A stretch of 64,000 nucleotides of DNA from Ahaetulla prasina (Eukaryota > Chordata > Lepidosauria > Squamata > Colubridae): positions 48,962,561 through 49,026,560 of the forward strand of contig NC_080540.1 of the NCBI RefSeq assembly GCF_028640845.1. The letters are read 5' to 3'. Of this stretch, positions 32,506 through 44,807 are shown in pieces. The translations under genes were made by a program, and so were the position numbers. The stretch's first letter is position 1. Every line of letters begins with the position of its first letter. Below the pieces are notes generated by a model that saw only the letters and a list, made by a program, of their open reading frames with translations, made no database searches and was not told where the DNA came from.

Positions 32506-32645
32506 TCCTTGGTGTTTTATAAGCTTGGTTGTTTGGTTGTGGATGTTTCATTACCCAACTAGGTAACATCATCAGTGTGCTTGGTGTTTGGTAATGAAAC
32601 ATTTGCAAGCAAATAACCAAGTTGAAAGAACCAGGGATTCCACAC
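32505..32645. mobile_element. Fold-back Penelope-like fragment with hammerhead-like core
   Basis: Left arm TGGAATCCTTGGTG...GGTTGTTTGG...GTTTCATTACC and right arm GGTAATGAAACATTTGC...AATAACCAAGTT...GGGATTCCA are imperfect reverse complements. On the minus strand the left arm holds CTGATGA (32569-32575), a UUACC/GGUAA stem, and GAAAC (32545-32549), the order of hammerhead ribozyme core elements. Penelope-like retroelements are known to carry hammerhead motifs. Confidence 0.5.
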
Positions 32646-33419
32646 TTCAATCCCAAGATACAGCTATTCTCTTACATTGAGAGGGTGAGAAGCCTTTAAA
32701 AAAGAATCAAGGACCCCCAGAAGAGAAAGGAAGGACAGTGGCCTTCAGTAGTTAAGAGAGAATTCCCAATTGGAGAGTTTGGGAAAGGGTATGACAACTA
32801 TGAAGCTGTGGAAATAAGGTATCTCTAGGGGACATCCATAAATATGTAGGTAGAAAGAAAAAAAGCAGAAATTGGTGTGGAAGCAATAGCTTGGCAAAGG
32901 AGGAAGAAAAGGAAGTGGATAGCCTAGAAAAAGAAGTTGACGTTTCAAGCTAAGAGAGAAACAGAAAGCTCACTCATGAGTGAGAAACAACATCAGAAGA
33001 ATAAGAGAGTCTTTGAGGAGAGAAAGAGAATAGTGACGACTGTTGAGTCAGACATAAAAAGCAAAACTTTGCCAGTGTAAAGCATGGAAGTTTCACTGGT
33101 AAAAAGTGCCAGGGTGGGTTGGCTAAAAATAGATTGTGGAGCAGATGGGATTTTGATGTCTCACAAAGGATCAGGCTGAAGATAGATGGGAGAACCTGGT
33201 CCATGACATTGCAAGGTAGGAATCTATGTCTTGCCAAAGAAAGGGAGAGAGTTGAATTGCTTTTTGAAGTACATTTGTGTGTGTGTTTGCTTGTGTGAGT
33301 GTGTTTGTGAATGAGGGGAGAGGGAAACTGATTTGTTAGCTAGCCTCTCTAGGCAATAGAATTCATTCCACTTGAGTTCGGTCCTACAGTTGTGCTGTTT
33401 TAATTCTGACAATGTTATT
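32646..33419. other. Intronic DNA, nothing recognised
   Basis: A/G-rich on the + strand (32650-33100). Short minus-strand ORFs in it have no motif. Confidence 0.5.
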
Positions 33420-33640
33420 AAGGACAAACCAAGGCCAATGAACCAGTGGAACAACTTGCTTTCAGACATTGTGGGTGCTTGCTTCATCACTGGAGGTTTT
33501 TAAGAAGAGTCTAGATAGTCACTTGTCTGAAATGGTATAGGATCTCCTGCTTGAGCAGTGGTATGGACTAGACGACCTCCAAGGTCCCTTCCAGCTCTAT
33601 TCTATTCTCTATTCTATTCCATTCCATTCCATGAAGAATT
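33420..33640 (+). mobile_element. CR1 LINE 3' end with ATTCT/ATTCC tail
   Basis: CCAGTGGAACAACTTGC...GGAGGTTTTTAAGAAGAGTCTAGATAG...CTTGTCTGAAATGGTATAGG...GACTAGACGACCTCCAAGGTCCCTTCCAGCTC, then a short array of TATTC/CATTC. Same family as 41383-41805. Confidence 0.8.
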
Positions 33641-35386
33641 ATTTCACTGAAATAAAACTAAGTCTTCTTCTCATGCGTTTGTAGACAATAACCATGGAAA
33701 GTGGTCTAGATGACTTTTAATAATAATTCCCTGCTGTTTATGCTTATATTGTGATCCTAATTAATCTGAATCTCCTTCTTAAATATACTGATCATTAGAG
33801 GAAATATGTACTTGCCAGGTATTTTCACATATACTCCAGAGTGTATTTCATATTCAGATCAAAATACATATATATAAATATTTAATGGCTTTATTTGGGA
33901 TATATTTGCCTTGTGTGTGAATATCCCAAAGAAAAGGGGGAATGGAGAACGGTGTTTTCCCTCAGGTTATTCATCATTTGTTTGTCTTGAAGATTGAGAA
34001 TACAGCAGCTTCAGAAAAAGAATAGCATAGATTGGATCTGTGTGCTATATTTTGCTATCTCTATTAAATGTTACAATAACTATTGTAATAAAAAAATGCT
34101 TGTATAAATAATCAAATCAAAATGTATAAACAGTCATCTTTACACCAACTTCTGTTCACTCTCTTGAAATGTGAGCTGTCTCAAGCTTACGTTGACAGCA
34201 ATTGAGTGATTGTTCAAATGGTATTCATCCAATTTAAGTGTTTAATATTTTCACCTGTTAACTTGCTCTGCCTAGTAGTGATGCATGCAGTAATGTAGCC
34301 AACTATACCATAAATAAGATAAAAGCATTACAGATATGTATCCAGTGTCTGTCTGTCTGTCTATCTATCTATCTTCAAGTAACTCATTTATATCTAATTC
34401 AAGTGGTGAATTAGGTATAAATACTCCCACCTCTTCCTATTTTTCTCACAACAATAACCCGATGAGGTGAGCTGAGGGAGAGTGTGTCTGCTCCAAACTC
34501 ACAATCTTCTGTTTTCTGTCCTGGAGCCTTAAGCACCAGCCCAAATTAAACAATTTATTTAATTCTGAATTCTGAATACCAGTCCTGACAATAAATTCCT
34601 GTTTCACAGCAACAACAACAATAAGTAGTTATAGACTCAAGTTTCCATTCATCTAAAAAAGGAAGGTCATACTTGCAAATCAGGTTTAGCTAATTACTGC
34701 TGTTATAATTACTCATTTCCTTTTTCATTAGTTAATACAGACAGTTATTATGGATAAGAAAAATAAATAAATGTTTAAGTGCTTTTCTTCAGGATAATGT
34801 TCTTTTCAAATAAAACCATGTTCAGTTAATATTAAAAGAATAATGTTTGGAACCAGTATTGTGCAGTAAATAAGGGCAGAAGTCAAATAATAACTTTTGT
34901 GAACAGAAGGCATTCATAAACTGGTGTTTTTTTCACAGAGGTTGATTTATGGCATTATACATGTTTCATTGCTTGTACCAATAACCTCATTCTGCATCTG
35001 AATGGCCAGATATACTGAGCAGTTTGACCTTTTGTGACCTACCAGCATTTGTCACTTGCCCAGTTTCTATTTATCAACTATATTTATGAATTATCCATTG
35101 GTCTCCATAGTATCTCAAAAATCATTTCTGTAAGCCCCGAGCTATAGCATCATTATGAATGCTGAGTAAAGGGCAGCTTGCCTCTAAATTCCCACATACA
35201 CATGGTAATTAAAAGGCTATGATTCTTCTCTTTCCTTCTCTAGGGAGTAAAATAAAATGTGACATCTCTGTGTATAAATGGAGGTGACTGGGAAACGCAA
35301 ACAGCCTGGACTATGCAAGTCAGGAGTAGATCAGATATAGATAGATCAATAGATAGATAGATAGGTAGGTAGATAGATAGATAGAT

Positions 35387-35442
<56 letters not shown>

Positions 35443-36345
35443 TTGATATATAGATACAGATATTTCCCTTTCTGCTCTGAAGCACGAATTTGAACAGAAT
35501 CTTCTTATATTTATGCACATTGTGACTACTACTATCACCATTATTACCATATCAATTTCTATTCTAAGTTAGTCAAGACAGTTAGCTATATTTACAAGAA
35601 TAATTTTGTTTAGCTTGATTTAATCTGAAAAAACACTCTTAAATGATTCAATGTATCAAAGGTGATATGCTGATAAGAATAACACACTGCATTAGAAAAC
35701 TGAGTCTGAATGAATTATTCTTGGTTTGATAAGATATTTATGTTGAAAAGAAGGAGGAAAGCCACTAAGAAGCCTCTGGAAAAGCTCGGTTTATTTCTGA
35801 AAGTCAGATCATTTCTTAAATTTGAAAAAAGAAAGTTACTTGTGTTGTTAGAAAAAGACAATTAGCTCTTGTTTCACATTATGGTTAAAAAGGAAAAAAA
35901 AATCCACAAAGGAAATATATTTGAAACACACACATATTTCTTTTTTTGTTTCCAAAAAGTCTCTCAAATAGAATAAAAAGCTGATGCTATCAGGCAAGAT
36001 GGGAAAAGGTGTAAAACTTTTATCTATTTGATGTGGTAGCAACAGTTTCATAACTGGGTCAAAGATATCAATTTGAGGTGAAATGGGAACTTATAATGAT
36101 CAATCATTGGACGAATAATAGTCATGATCAAAGAATAAGAATAGCAGAACACCTTAGGACCTAGGAGCAAGAAACAAGGATCAAAATATTAAGACTGAAA
36201 GCTTGTGTCAGGATTAAGGAAAAAATAGAAGATTGGATGTAGAAGCAAAACAAAAGACAGAGAAAAAGGCCAATGAAAACATCAATAGAATTTCTCAATA
36301 TCAGCCGTTTTAAGAGGTGTGGTCTCCAATTAGGGGACTCGAGGA
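33641..36345. other. Intronic DNA with tetranucleotide arrays
   Basis: Contains (GTCT)n(ATCT)n at 34346-34372 and the GATA array at 35336-35445. Otherwise AT-rich without recognised genes. Confidence 0.5.
35336..35445 (+). repeat. (GATA)n microsatellite
   Basis: AGAT/GATA units with GGTA interruptions. GATA arrays are abundant in snake genomes. Confidence 0.95.
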
Positions 36346-36831
36346 TAAAACATAACATAACATAACATAATAACTGTGTTGGAAGGGACCTTGGAGGTCT
36401 TCTAGTCCAACCCCCTGCCGAGGCAGGAAATCCTACACCATTTCAGACAAATGGCTATCCAACATTTTCTTAAAAATTTCCAGTGTTGGAGCATTCACAA
36501 CTTCTGCAGGCAAGTTGTTCCACTTATTGATTGTTCTAACTGTCAGGAAATTTCTCCTTAGTTCTAAGTTGCTTCTCTCCTTGATTAGTTTTCACCCATT
36601 TCTTCTTGTTCTACCCTCAGGTGCTTTGGAGAATAGTTTGACTCCCTCTTCTTTGTGGCAACCCCTGAGATATTGGAACACTGCTATCATGTCTCCCCTA
36701 GTCCTTCTTTTCATTAAACTAGACATACCGAGTTCCTGCAACCGTTCTTCATATGTTTTAGCCTCCAGTCCCCTAATCATCTTTATTGCTCTTCTCTGCA
36801 CTCTTTCTAGGGTCTCGACATCTTTTTTACA

Positions 36832-37269
36832 TCATGGCGACCAAAACTGAATGTAATATTCCAAGTGTGGCCTTACCAAGGCATTATAAAGAGGTATTAA
36901 CACTTCACGTGATCTTGATTCTATCCCTCTGTTTATGCAGCCCAGAACTCTGTTGACATTTTTGGCAACTGCTGCACACTGCTGGCTCATATCTAAATGG
37001 TTGTCCACTAGGACTCCAAGATCCCTCTCACAGTTACTACTATTGAGCAAGGTACCACATATACGGTACCTGTGCATTTTGTTTTTTTGGCCTAAATGTG
37101 GAACCTTACTTTTTTCACTGTTGAATTTAATTTTGTTAGATAGCACCCAATGTTCTAGTCTGTCAAGATCTTTCTGTATCTTGAGCCTATCTTCTGGAGT
37201 GTTGGCTATTCCTGCCAGCTTGGTGTCATCTGCAAATTTGATGAGTTCCCCATCTATCCCCTCGTCCAA
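36832..37269 (-). pseudogene. CR1 ORF2 reverse transcriptase, catalytic and thumb part
   Basis: Contains LIKFADDTKLAG with the catalytic Asp pair, DRLEHWVLSNKIKFNSEKSK and RDLGVLVD. It follows 37271-38581 after a single frameshift. Confidence 0.9.
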
Positions 37270-37270
37270 G

Positions 37271-38581
37271 TCATTGATGAAGATGTTGAAGAGTACTGGG
37301 TCTAAAACAGAGCCTTGGGCATACTTCCCTCCATGTGGATGTAGTTCTGTTGAGGACTACATGTTGAGTGCGGTTAATCAGCCAGTTACAAATCCATCTG
37401 GTGGTGGTACTGTCTAATCCACATTTTTCTATTTTATCTAGTAGTAGGTTATGGTCTACTTTATCAAATGCTTTGCTGAAGTCCAAGTAAATTATATCGA
37501 CAGCATTCCTCTGGTCCAATAATTTTGTCACTTTGTCAAAGAATGCAATAAAATTAGTCTGGCATGACCTGTTTTTGACAAACACATGTTGGCTTTTGGT
37601 TATTACTTTGTTTGCTTCTAGGTGTTCGGTGATTAGTTGCTTGATTATCTTTTCCAGAATCTTCCCTGGTATTGAGGTCAGGCTGATAGGTCTGTAGTTT
37701 CCTGGATCTGTTTTTTTTTTTCCTTTTTTGAAGATGGGAACTGCATCAGCTCTTTTCCAGCCCTCTGGCAGTTCCCGTGTGCTCCAGGATCTTTGAAAGA
37801 TATAGTTCAGTGGTTCTGAGATCTCATCTGCCAGTTCCTTCAGAACCTTGGGGTGTAATCCATCCAATCCTGGTGATTTGAACTCGTCTAGGGTAGACAA
37901 GTGTTCACTTACCATTTTTTTCCCTATTTTAACTTGTGTTCCTAATCTGTTTTTTGTGGTGCTGTTTTTGATAGATTGGATTGTTTTTTCCTTTTGTGTA
38001 AAGACAGATGCAAAATATGAGTTAAGTAGATCTGCTTTCTCCCTGTTGCTTGTCACCTTCTTGCCACTTTCTCCCAGCAATGGGCCAATTGTTTCCTTGA
38101 CTATTTTCTTGTTTTTAACATGTTGGAAGAAGCTTTTTTTGTTATTTTTTACTTTTGCCACTAGCCTTTGTTCATTGTGAGCCTTAGCTTTCCTCACTTC
38201 ATCTTTACAGGCTTGGGCTATTTGCTGATATTCTGCCTTAGTTATTTGCCCCTCTTTCCACTTTTTATATTTGTCTTTTTTGTCTTTCGATTTGTCAGAT
38301 AGTTCTTTATGCATCCAAGCTGGTTTCTTTTGAGATTTATTATTTTTCTTCTTCATTGGTATTGTGCTGGACTGGGCTTTTATAATCTCACTTTTCAAAA
38401 TTTCCCAAGCTTCTTGAGTTTTTTTCCCCTTGAGGATTCTCATCCATGGAATCCTTCTCAAGCTCTCTCTAAGTTTATTGAAATTAGCTCTCTTAAAGTC
38501 CAAGACTCTAGTTTGACTTTGTTCTACTACTTGTGTTTGCATAATGTTGAATTCCAGTATTGCATGATCACTTGCCCCCAA
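37271..38581 (-). pseudogene. CR1 ORF2 reverse transcriptase, N-terminal part
   Basis: 436 codons: endonuclease end and linker (SDHAILEFNIM, RVLDFKRANFNKLRE), then RADAVPIFKKGKKKTDPGNYRPISLTS, QLITEHLE and DIIYLDFSKAFDKVDHNLLL with the first catalytic Asp. The frame is lost just before the AQGSVLDPVLFNIF segment (about 37320), which continues in the frame of 36832-37269. Confidence 0.9.
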
Positions 38582-38838
38582 GGTTCCTGTAGCTCAAACA
38601 CCTTCTATCATTTCATCTCTTTTTGGGAAATGAAGTTGTCTGCTAGGTTTGTTAGAAACCTGTTGGACCTTCCACTTGATGCAGAGTTTGTCTCCCAGTT
38701 GATGTCAGGGTAATTAAAATCCCCCATTACTACTGTGATGTGCTGCCTACATACCTTAGTTAGCTGACTAGCAAAAAGTTCATCTACTTCCTCTGTTGGT
38801 TGGGTGGCCTATAGTATAGACCTATGGCGATATCATTT

Positions 38839-39288
38839 TCACCCCCCTTTAATATTGACCCAAATGCATTCAAGATAATTTTCATCATTGTTGTGCTCTA
38901 TTTCTGTAGAGATGTAGTTATTTCTTATATATAGTGCAACTCCACCTTCTCTTTTATTTGGTCTATTTCTTTTAAATAATTTATATCCCTCTAGCTGTAT
39001 GTTCCATTTGTCGGTTTCATCCCACCAAGTTTCCGTAATGGCAACAATATCATATCTGCCCTCATTTACTTGAATTTCTAATTCACCCTGTTTATTCCTC
39101 ATACTCGGTGCATTGGTGTATAGACATTTGAGTCCATTTTGATTGACCTTGTGTTTACTGTCGACATAACCTGTGTTGTGCCTAACTCCACCTACTTTCT
39201 TGCCACCTGTTTGACTAGTGCATATGGTATGGCACTCACTATTAAATGCTTGATTTTGCTTGATAGCAGGGCTGATAATCTTACCCAC
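38839..39288 (-). pseudogene. CR1 ORF2 endonuclease, N-terminal part
   Basis: Reads CLYTNAPSMRNKQGELE, DIVAITETWWDE (catalytic Glu of the APE-type endonuclease), LFKRNRPNKREGGVALYI. The C-terminal half of the domain lies in other frames toward 38600. Confidence 0.8.
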
Positions 39289-39432
39289 ACAGACATCTAT
39301 GTTACATGCACTGATAATGCTATTAATTTTGGATTGCCAGGGACAGAAATTTTCTGTATCAATTAATTCTCTGTCCCCACTGTTCAGTTTAAATGTTTAT
39401 CCAGAAAATCTGTGAATGTATTGCTAAGTAAC

Positions 39433-39939
39433 TCAGTCCCTTTCTTTCTGCAATCCATCTCTTTTGTACAGTTTTTCATTAGACCGGTTGCAGACATCAT
39501 GACTAATAAAACCAAAGCCTTCCCTTTTACACCACTCCTTTAGCCATACATTAAACTCCACTACACGCTGGCCTTTACCTTTTTGTTCCTTATATACTGG
39601 TAAAACCTCTGAAAAGATAAGCCTACAACCTATACTACTAAGTTCATAACCCAAGCTCTGGAAATCATTGTGCACAGAAAGTACATACTCTTGGGACAGA
39701 TCATTTGTGCCAAGATATATAATAGCATCAACATCACAATCCTTGCTGGCATTCTTGACTATCTTAAGCATACGCCTCTTGTCTCTGCTGGCAGTAGCAC
39801 CAGGCAGACACCTGACCTCTTTCAAAACCTCCATATCCTTTCCTAAATTTACATCCTTTACAATTGAATCACCAATCATATAAAGAACGGTTGCTGGAAA
39901 GAGAAAAAGGAAAAGATTTTTTATAGTCATTTCTATCAA
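39433..39939 (-). pseudogene. CR1 ORF1 esterase (SGNH hydrolase-like) domain
   Basis: 168 codons, truncated at the 5' end by the element breakpoint. Visible motifs: GDSIV (nucleophile Ser) near residues 23-27 and YLGTND near 95-100. The C-terminal DG-x-H motif reads KRDGLQ: Gln in place of the expected catalytic His. CR1 ORF1 proteins bind nucleic acid and carry this esterase domain. The upstream zinc-finger part is missing. Confidence 0.75.
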
Positions 39940-39959
39940 TAAGGTTGTTTGTATATTGC

Positions 39960-40920
39960 CTCTAACTATAGAAATCTCAAAGCAGTTTACAGTTGTAATG
40001 AGAATATTGCAAAATAATCATTGTAGGCAGTGGCTTCTGAAGACCAGCACATAAAGTTTCACTGCTTATTACAGAAAAGCAGCAATAAAAGTAGAAGAAT
40101 CAGTCTCAGTCTCAGAATAATGAATAAACTTCCCAGGCATATTCATTCATTCATTCATTCATTCATTCATTCATTCATTCATTCATTCAAATATTTCTGG
40201 CTGAAGACCCAATATCTTCAGAGCAGGTGTGAAAAATATTTCCAGGAGTGACCTCAAAGGCCAGTGAGAGAACATGGAGAGAATATATCTCCTGCTGTTT
40301 AGAAATATAGTGAAAGGCAGGGGGAGTTTTGTGGACATTTAAAAACACATTTCCTCTCTTACTGTAATTTATGTGTCCTTTGTCTGCTGTACAATGTAAA
40401 ATCACTTTGAATATAATCAGCAAGGAAAAGGAAGGGTTAGAGGAGAAAAAGATAAGTTACTTGCATTTTGCCAAAAGAACCACTTTGTTGCTGCTCCTTT
40501 CATGGTTTCTGTATTTTCTTTAGACTGAAGCGTTATGTAAAAACACAAGTATGAACTGGATTTTCAAAATGTCTTTTATTTAGCCTGGCACAGCAGAAAA
40601 TAAACTTTTGTAACTGTTAGCAAGTTTCTCATTTTTTTGCATCACTGAGTTGGCTTTGGTATGGCCTGTTGCTTCTTTGGCCCCAAGAAATAAACATACC
40701 ATAGCATTGAGAAGAAGGCAGAATATGTTGAGCTAATCATTATTGTCCTAGAGTTTCAGCTTGTTCCTCTAACTAATAGACAACATAAGTTAATTTATTC
40801 TATTCCTCATTAGTTGTATAAGTCTAAGTGCTATTGCTATTGCTATAAATCATCCATTAATGCTTATTTCTAAAGAGTAAAGAAGTCATTACAAACCATC
40901 ATGATAAACTGTGCTAACTC
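39960..40920. other. Intronic DNA; (ATTC)n at 40141-40188 and a SINE tail at 40821-40854
   Basis: Twelve ATTC/TTCA units. GTATAAGTCTAAGTGCTATTGCTATTGCTATAAAT is the tip of a Sauria-type SINE. Nothing else recognised. Confidence 0.6.
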
Positions 40921-40924
40921 TTTA

Positions 40925-41225
40925 TAGAGATTCTCAATCATCCAGGTCATGATTGTCCAAAGGTGCTTTTTCAAGAGGTAACTGGAGTTTCTTTGTTTTT
41001 CCTTGAAGACATTTTACTTCACATGCAAGAATGTTCTTCAGTTCTGACTGAATGGTGTGGAATGGAAGAATTTGTAGAGTGCTAACAACTGATGGCTACA
41101 AAGAATATAAATTCTTCCATTCCTCACCATTCAGTCAGAACTAAAGAAGCTTCTTGGATTCCTTGACTTCAAGGAAAAACAAAATCCAGTTGCCTCTTGA
41201 AAAAGCATATTTGGGACTATGCTAA
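40925..41225. mobile_element. Fold-back repeat, possible Penelope-like element
   Basis: The left arm (AGATTCTCAATCATCCAGGTCATG ... TTCAGTTCTGACTGAATGGTG) and right arm (CACCATTCAGTCAGAACTAAAGAAG ... CAGTTGCCTCTTGAAAAAGCAT) are imperfect reverse complements around a spacer at about 41065-41110. Same family as 7455-7585. In related sequences I remember a GATGAG...GAAAC core between the arms; here it is decayed. Confidence 0.5.
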
Positions 41226-41329
41226 TACCATTTGACTGCCATACTGGTATAGTCATTCTATAACTTAGAATGACTAAAGCAGAGCTTCTTTGGCCCCAAG
41301 AAATAAAAATAGCATTGAGCATGGAAACT

Positions 41330-41805
41330 AATCAAGATGAAAACCAATTTAGAACTAAGGAGAAATTACCTGACAGTGCAGAGTGCAGATATTTAGGGGA
41401 CTGGAGGCAAAAATATATGAAGAATGGTTGCAGGAACTCAGTATGTCTAGTTTAGTGAAAAGAAGGACTAGGGGTGACATGATAGCAGTATTCCAATATC
41501 TCAGGGGCTGCCACAAAAAAGAGGGAGTCAAGCTATTCTCCAAAGCACCTGAGGGCAGGACAAGAAGCAATGGGTGGAAACTGATCAAGGAGAGAAACAA
41601 CCTAGAACTAAGGAGAAATTTCCTGACGGTTAGAACAATTAATCAGTGGAACAACTTGCCTCCAGAAGTGGTGAATGCTCCAATACTGGAAGTTTTAAAG
41701 AAGATATTGGATAACCATTTGTCTGAAATGGTGTAGGGTTTCCTGCCTAAGCAGAGGGTTGGACTAGAAGACCTCCAAGGTCCCTTCCAACTCTGTTATT
41801 GTGTA
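41330..41805 (+). mobile_element. CR1 LINE 3' end
   Basis: A 117-codon frame (41383-41736) gives the ORF2 C-terminus: RRTRGDMIAVFQYLRGCHKKEGVKLF, RTINQWNNLPPEVVNAPILE. Then the 3' UTR with GGTTGGACTAGAAGACCTCCAAGGTCCCTTCCAACTCTG. The left boundary contains a partial repeat of AACTAAGGAGAAATT (41344 and 41609). Confidence 0.88.
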
Positions 41806-44502
41806 AGTAGGCAGAATATATTGAGCTTTAAAGCTCTGTTAATAAAGCTCTAGCTTTATTTGCTACGTTATTATGTTTTCTTTGGCAAATGTCCCTTAGG
41901 CCTACCGGTTAAGGCAGAAGATGATATCCACCAATTGTATGTCTTGTATGTCTTGCAAATCAGGCCCACAACAGGAGACCAAAGCCAAGTGATTTAATTA
42001 CAAATAAATATAGATAAGTTGGGGTACTGTCTAATGTCTTTATATAAGCTTACAAAAACAACTCCCCAGATGTTCAAGTACAATTTTGTAGTTTAATGAA
42101 GTTTTTTAACCTCCATTAAAATGTAAAACATGATACAATTGTTCCAAAAAAGGTTTGTCCCTTGCGATAGGGTGCTGTCGTAAATTGTTTGAAGGATCAA
42201 GTCCCTATGAGCCTTTCAAAAATTGCTTGCTGCAAACTGTAAAATGAAATCAAGATGGGGGAAAATATAGTTTTATCCCAAGATTTTTTTCTCAGTGTTG
42301 TCTAGGAAACATTTATTCAGGATTCATTCATTATTCATCTATCATCACACAGGCATTTTGAAGATTAAATGCAGAGAAAGACAAAGCTCATGGTAGCACA
42401 GATGGCACAGGTGAAATGTGAACAGCGAAGGAGTTGTAAAGAACATGTGAGAATGAATTGTGCTTGGAAATCTGCTGCTTTGGGAATTCCAGGAGTCCAA
42501 AACTAACACTTAGTTAATAGCACAATGCCAAGAGAGACCTGTGTTGTTAGCAATGCATAACATCAGGGATTGCACACCATCACAAACGTGCTTGATAGAA
42601 ACAGGCAGACAAGGCAAAGTTTTATTTTGCTGCTGAAAGCCCTTTAAAGAGTTTACAGAGAAGATTGGGGAAAAGACAAGTTGGGGGAAAAAAAGAAAGA
42701 AATGAAAATTAACATCTGAAGCCTTTTGTTCTGTTACAAAGAAGGGCAAAAACAGATAAAATTGATCTCCAGCTGTACTGTCAGTAGCATATCTCCCATC
42801 TCTGCCATGAAAAGAATCCCAGGTGGTTCTGAAGAGTATGCGCAGCAAAGGGGCAAACTATAATTTTAGGTGATACACAATCAGTAGGTTTTGCCTATAA
42901 AATTAATTTCACCATAATATCCTGATTAGTATTCAGTCAGGTTCAACTTTACTCTTTTTGATCCAGAATGTGAAGATAATATCACTGGCCTATATTGCAG
43001 GCAGAACTCCTGAGGTTAAGATGTTAGGACAACAAATGCCACAGGGTAACTCTTAATTAAGAAGTGCTAGTGAGATTGGATAATCACTGGGCTAAATCAA
43101 TTTTGAGTATCCTCAGACAAAAGAATATTGCTTCCTGTTCGTGAATTAATCTGCAATTTTTAAACGGTCACCAAAATGTGAACTGAAATTATGTGTTTAT
43201 GTATTTATGAGACTTACATGTGGCCTTCTTTATACACATTAATTCTAGGTACCTCATTATGAGAGCCAGTAAAAATATAGAGATAAAATAATAGATCCAC
43301 AAGAACAGAGTCACATTTACTACGGTGACACGATGACATTGCTCATTTGCCTAGGCCTTCATGACTTTCGAGAAGGCTAAAAATATAGAAAACCTCCAAA
43401 ATCTAGGAGACTGCACAAAGGAGCAGGTCAGCCACAGAGAAGACACACTTCTTAAGCCCCATCAGAGGAAAACCATTTCGGGAAAGGGTACAGGAAAGAA
43501 AGGAAAATATTCTTCCCCTTCAAACTGTGTATTTCTAAATCCCTTTAACATACAATAAATGTGACGTACACTCTATATTAAGTTTAGAGGTATTGAATCC
43601 TTCAGCCATCCCTGTAATATTCTGTAATTCTCTATACTTCAAAGTTATTAGCCTTTCTCATCAACAAAAGTTTTCTTGATTTTTTCCATTATTTCCCTTA
43701 AAAGCATTTCATGGGCAACTTGAAATCAGGAGGACATTTGTGCTGTTCCATAAGCTAATTTCTAAGCTGAGCAATTGCAACTATATATATATTTGCCACT
43801 GAAGACCACTTTGGAATGATCACAGTAATTTTATATGACATGTCATTATAATGCAAAAGTGAAATGTATTTTCTCTTTTATTGGCATATTCCACCATATT
43901 GAAAATATAATTTTCATTTATGTAGAGATATGTAATCTTAAAACTTTACTTTACTATTCAGGGTATAATAAAAGAATCTTGAAAGACCAACAGAGGCTCT
44001 CAACTCTCCTCTTTTATACCAAAAGTATCAAGTGGGAAAATCTTGATTTTTTTTTTCAAATGTCCTCCTGTCAGTGTTTCCATAAAAGGGTTGAATTCCT
44101 TATGCAACACTATCTTCATATTTTTCTACAAGGTCACTGACCCATATATAATAATAAAGTTCAATATGTAAAAGTAAAAACCACAGCATTCATAATGGTA
44201 ACTACAGCAACCATGTCAAGCATGCATCTCTATTAAATTGAATCTAGCTATCTTATATGCAGTATTGAGATGAGAATCAAATAATAAATAAGTAAAGCAT
44301 CTCACATCTCCTTTATTCAAGATTATTTCCAAAATTACAAAAAGCTGCTCTCAAAATTGAAGTTGTAGTACAAGAGGAATTGGTTTTGTTTTTCAAACCC
44401 AATCTCCAGTCTTAAATTTGTACTATTTGGCTATTTTGTATTATAAAATTGCCCAAAGAAAATTTGATTGTAGCATTTCTGCTGAACTCATATTTATATA
44501 TG
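41806..44502. other. Intronic DNA, nothing recognised
   Basis: Several short ORFs (for example 43361-43558 and 43835-44140) without motifs, start context or splice logic. AT-rich. Confidence 0.5.
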
Positions 44503-44510
44503 GAACCAGT

Positions 44511-44799
44511 CAGAGGTGGGTTTCAGCAGATTCTGACCAGTTCTGGAGAACTGATATCGGAAATTTTGAATAGTTCAGAGAACTGGTAGTAAAAATTTTG
44601 ACTGGCCCTGCCCCCATCTATTCTCTGCCTCCCAAGTCCCAGCTGATAGGGAGGAAATGGGGATTTTGCAGTATCCTTCCCCTGGATTGGGGATGCAATG
44701 GAGATTTTGCAGTATCCTCCCCCTGCCACGCCCACCAAACCACACCCACCAAGCCATACCCACCGAACCGGTAGTAAAAAAATTTGAAACCCACCATTG
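44511..44799 (+). mobile_element. hAT-like non-autonomous element, 289 bp
   Basis: CAGAGGTGGGTTTCA and TGAAACCCACCATTG are inverted ends with two mismatches. Flanks GAACCAGT (44503-44510) and AAACCAGT (44800-44807) are an 8-bp target duplication with one mismatch. Interior contains a duplicated GGGGATTTTGCAGTATCC box and CCACACCCACCAAGCC. Confidence 0.85.
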
Positions 44800-44807
44800 A
44801 AACCAGT

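Larger units (their letters stand above)
36346..39955 (-). mobile_element. CR1 LINE, about 3.6 kb, 5' truncated in ORF1
   Basis: Minus strand, 5' to 3': esterase part of ORF1 (39939-39433), endonuclease start (39288-38839), reverse transcriptase (38581-36832), C-terminal segment (36801-36592), 3' UTR with the reverse complement of TTGGACTAGAAGACCTCCAAGGTCCCTTCCAAC, and an (ACATA)n tail at 36347-36371. Several frameshifts make it inactive, but it is the longest LINE in the window. Confidence 0.9.

Noticed and set aside
36935..37417. 160-codon + strand ORF
   Set aside because: Antisense shadow of the CR1 reverse transcriptase.
43361..43558. Possible small exon or pseudogene (MTFEKAKNIENLQN...)
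   Set aside because: No recognised family, no acceptor/donor pair that keeps a frame, length within chance.
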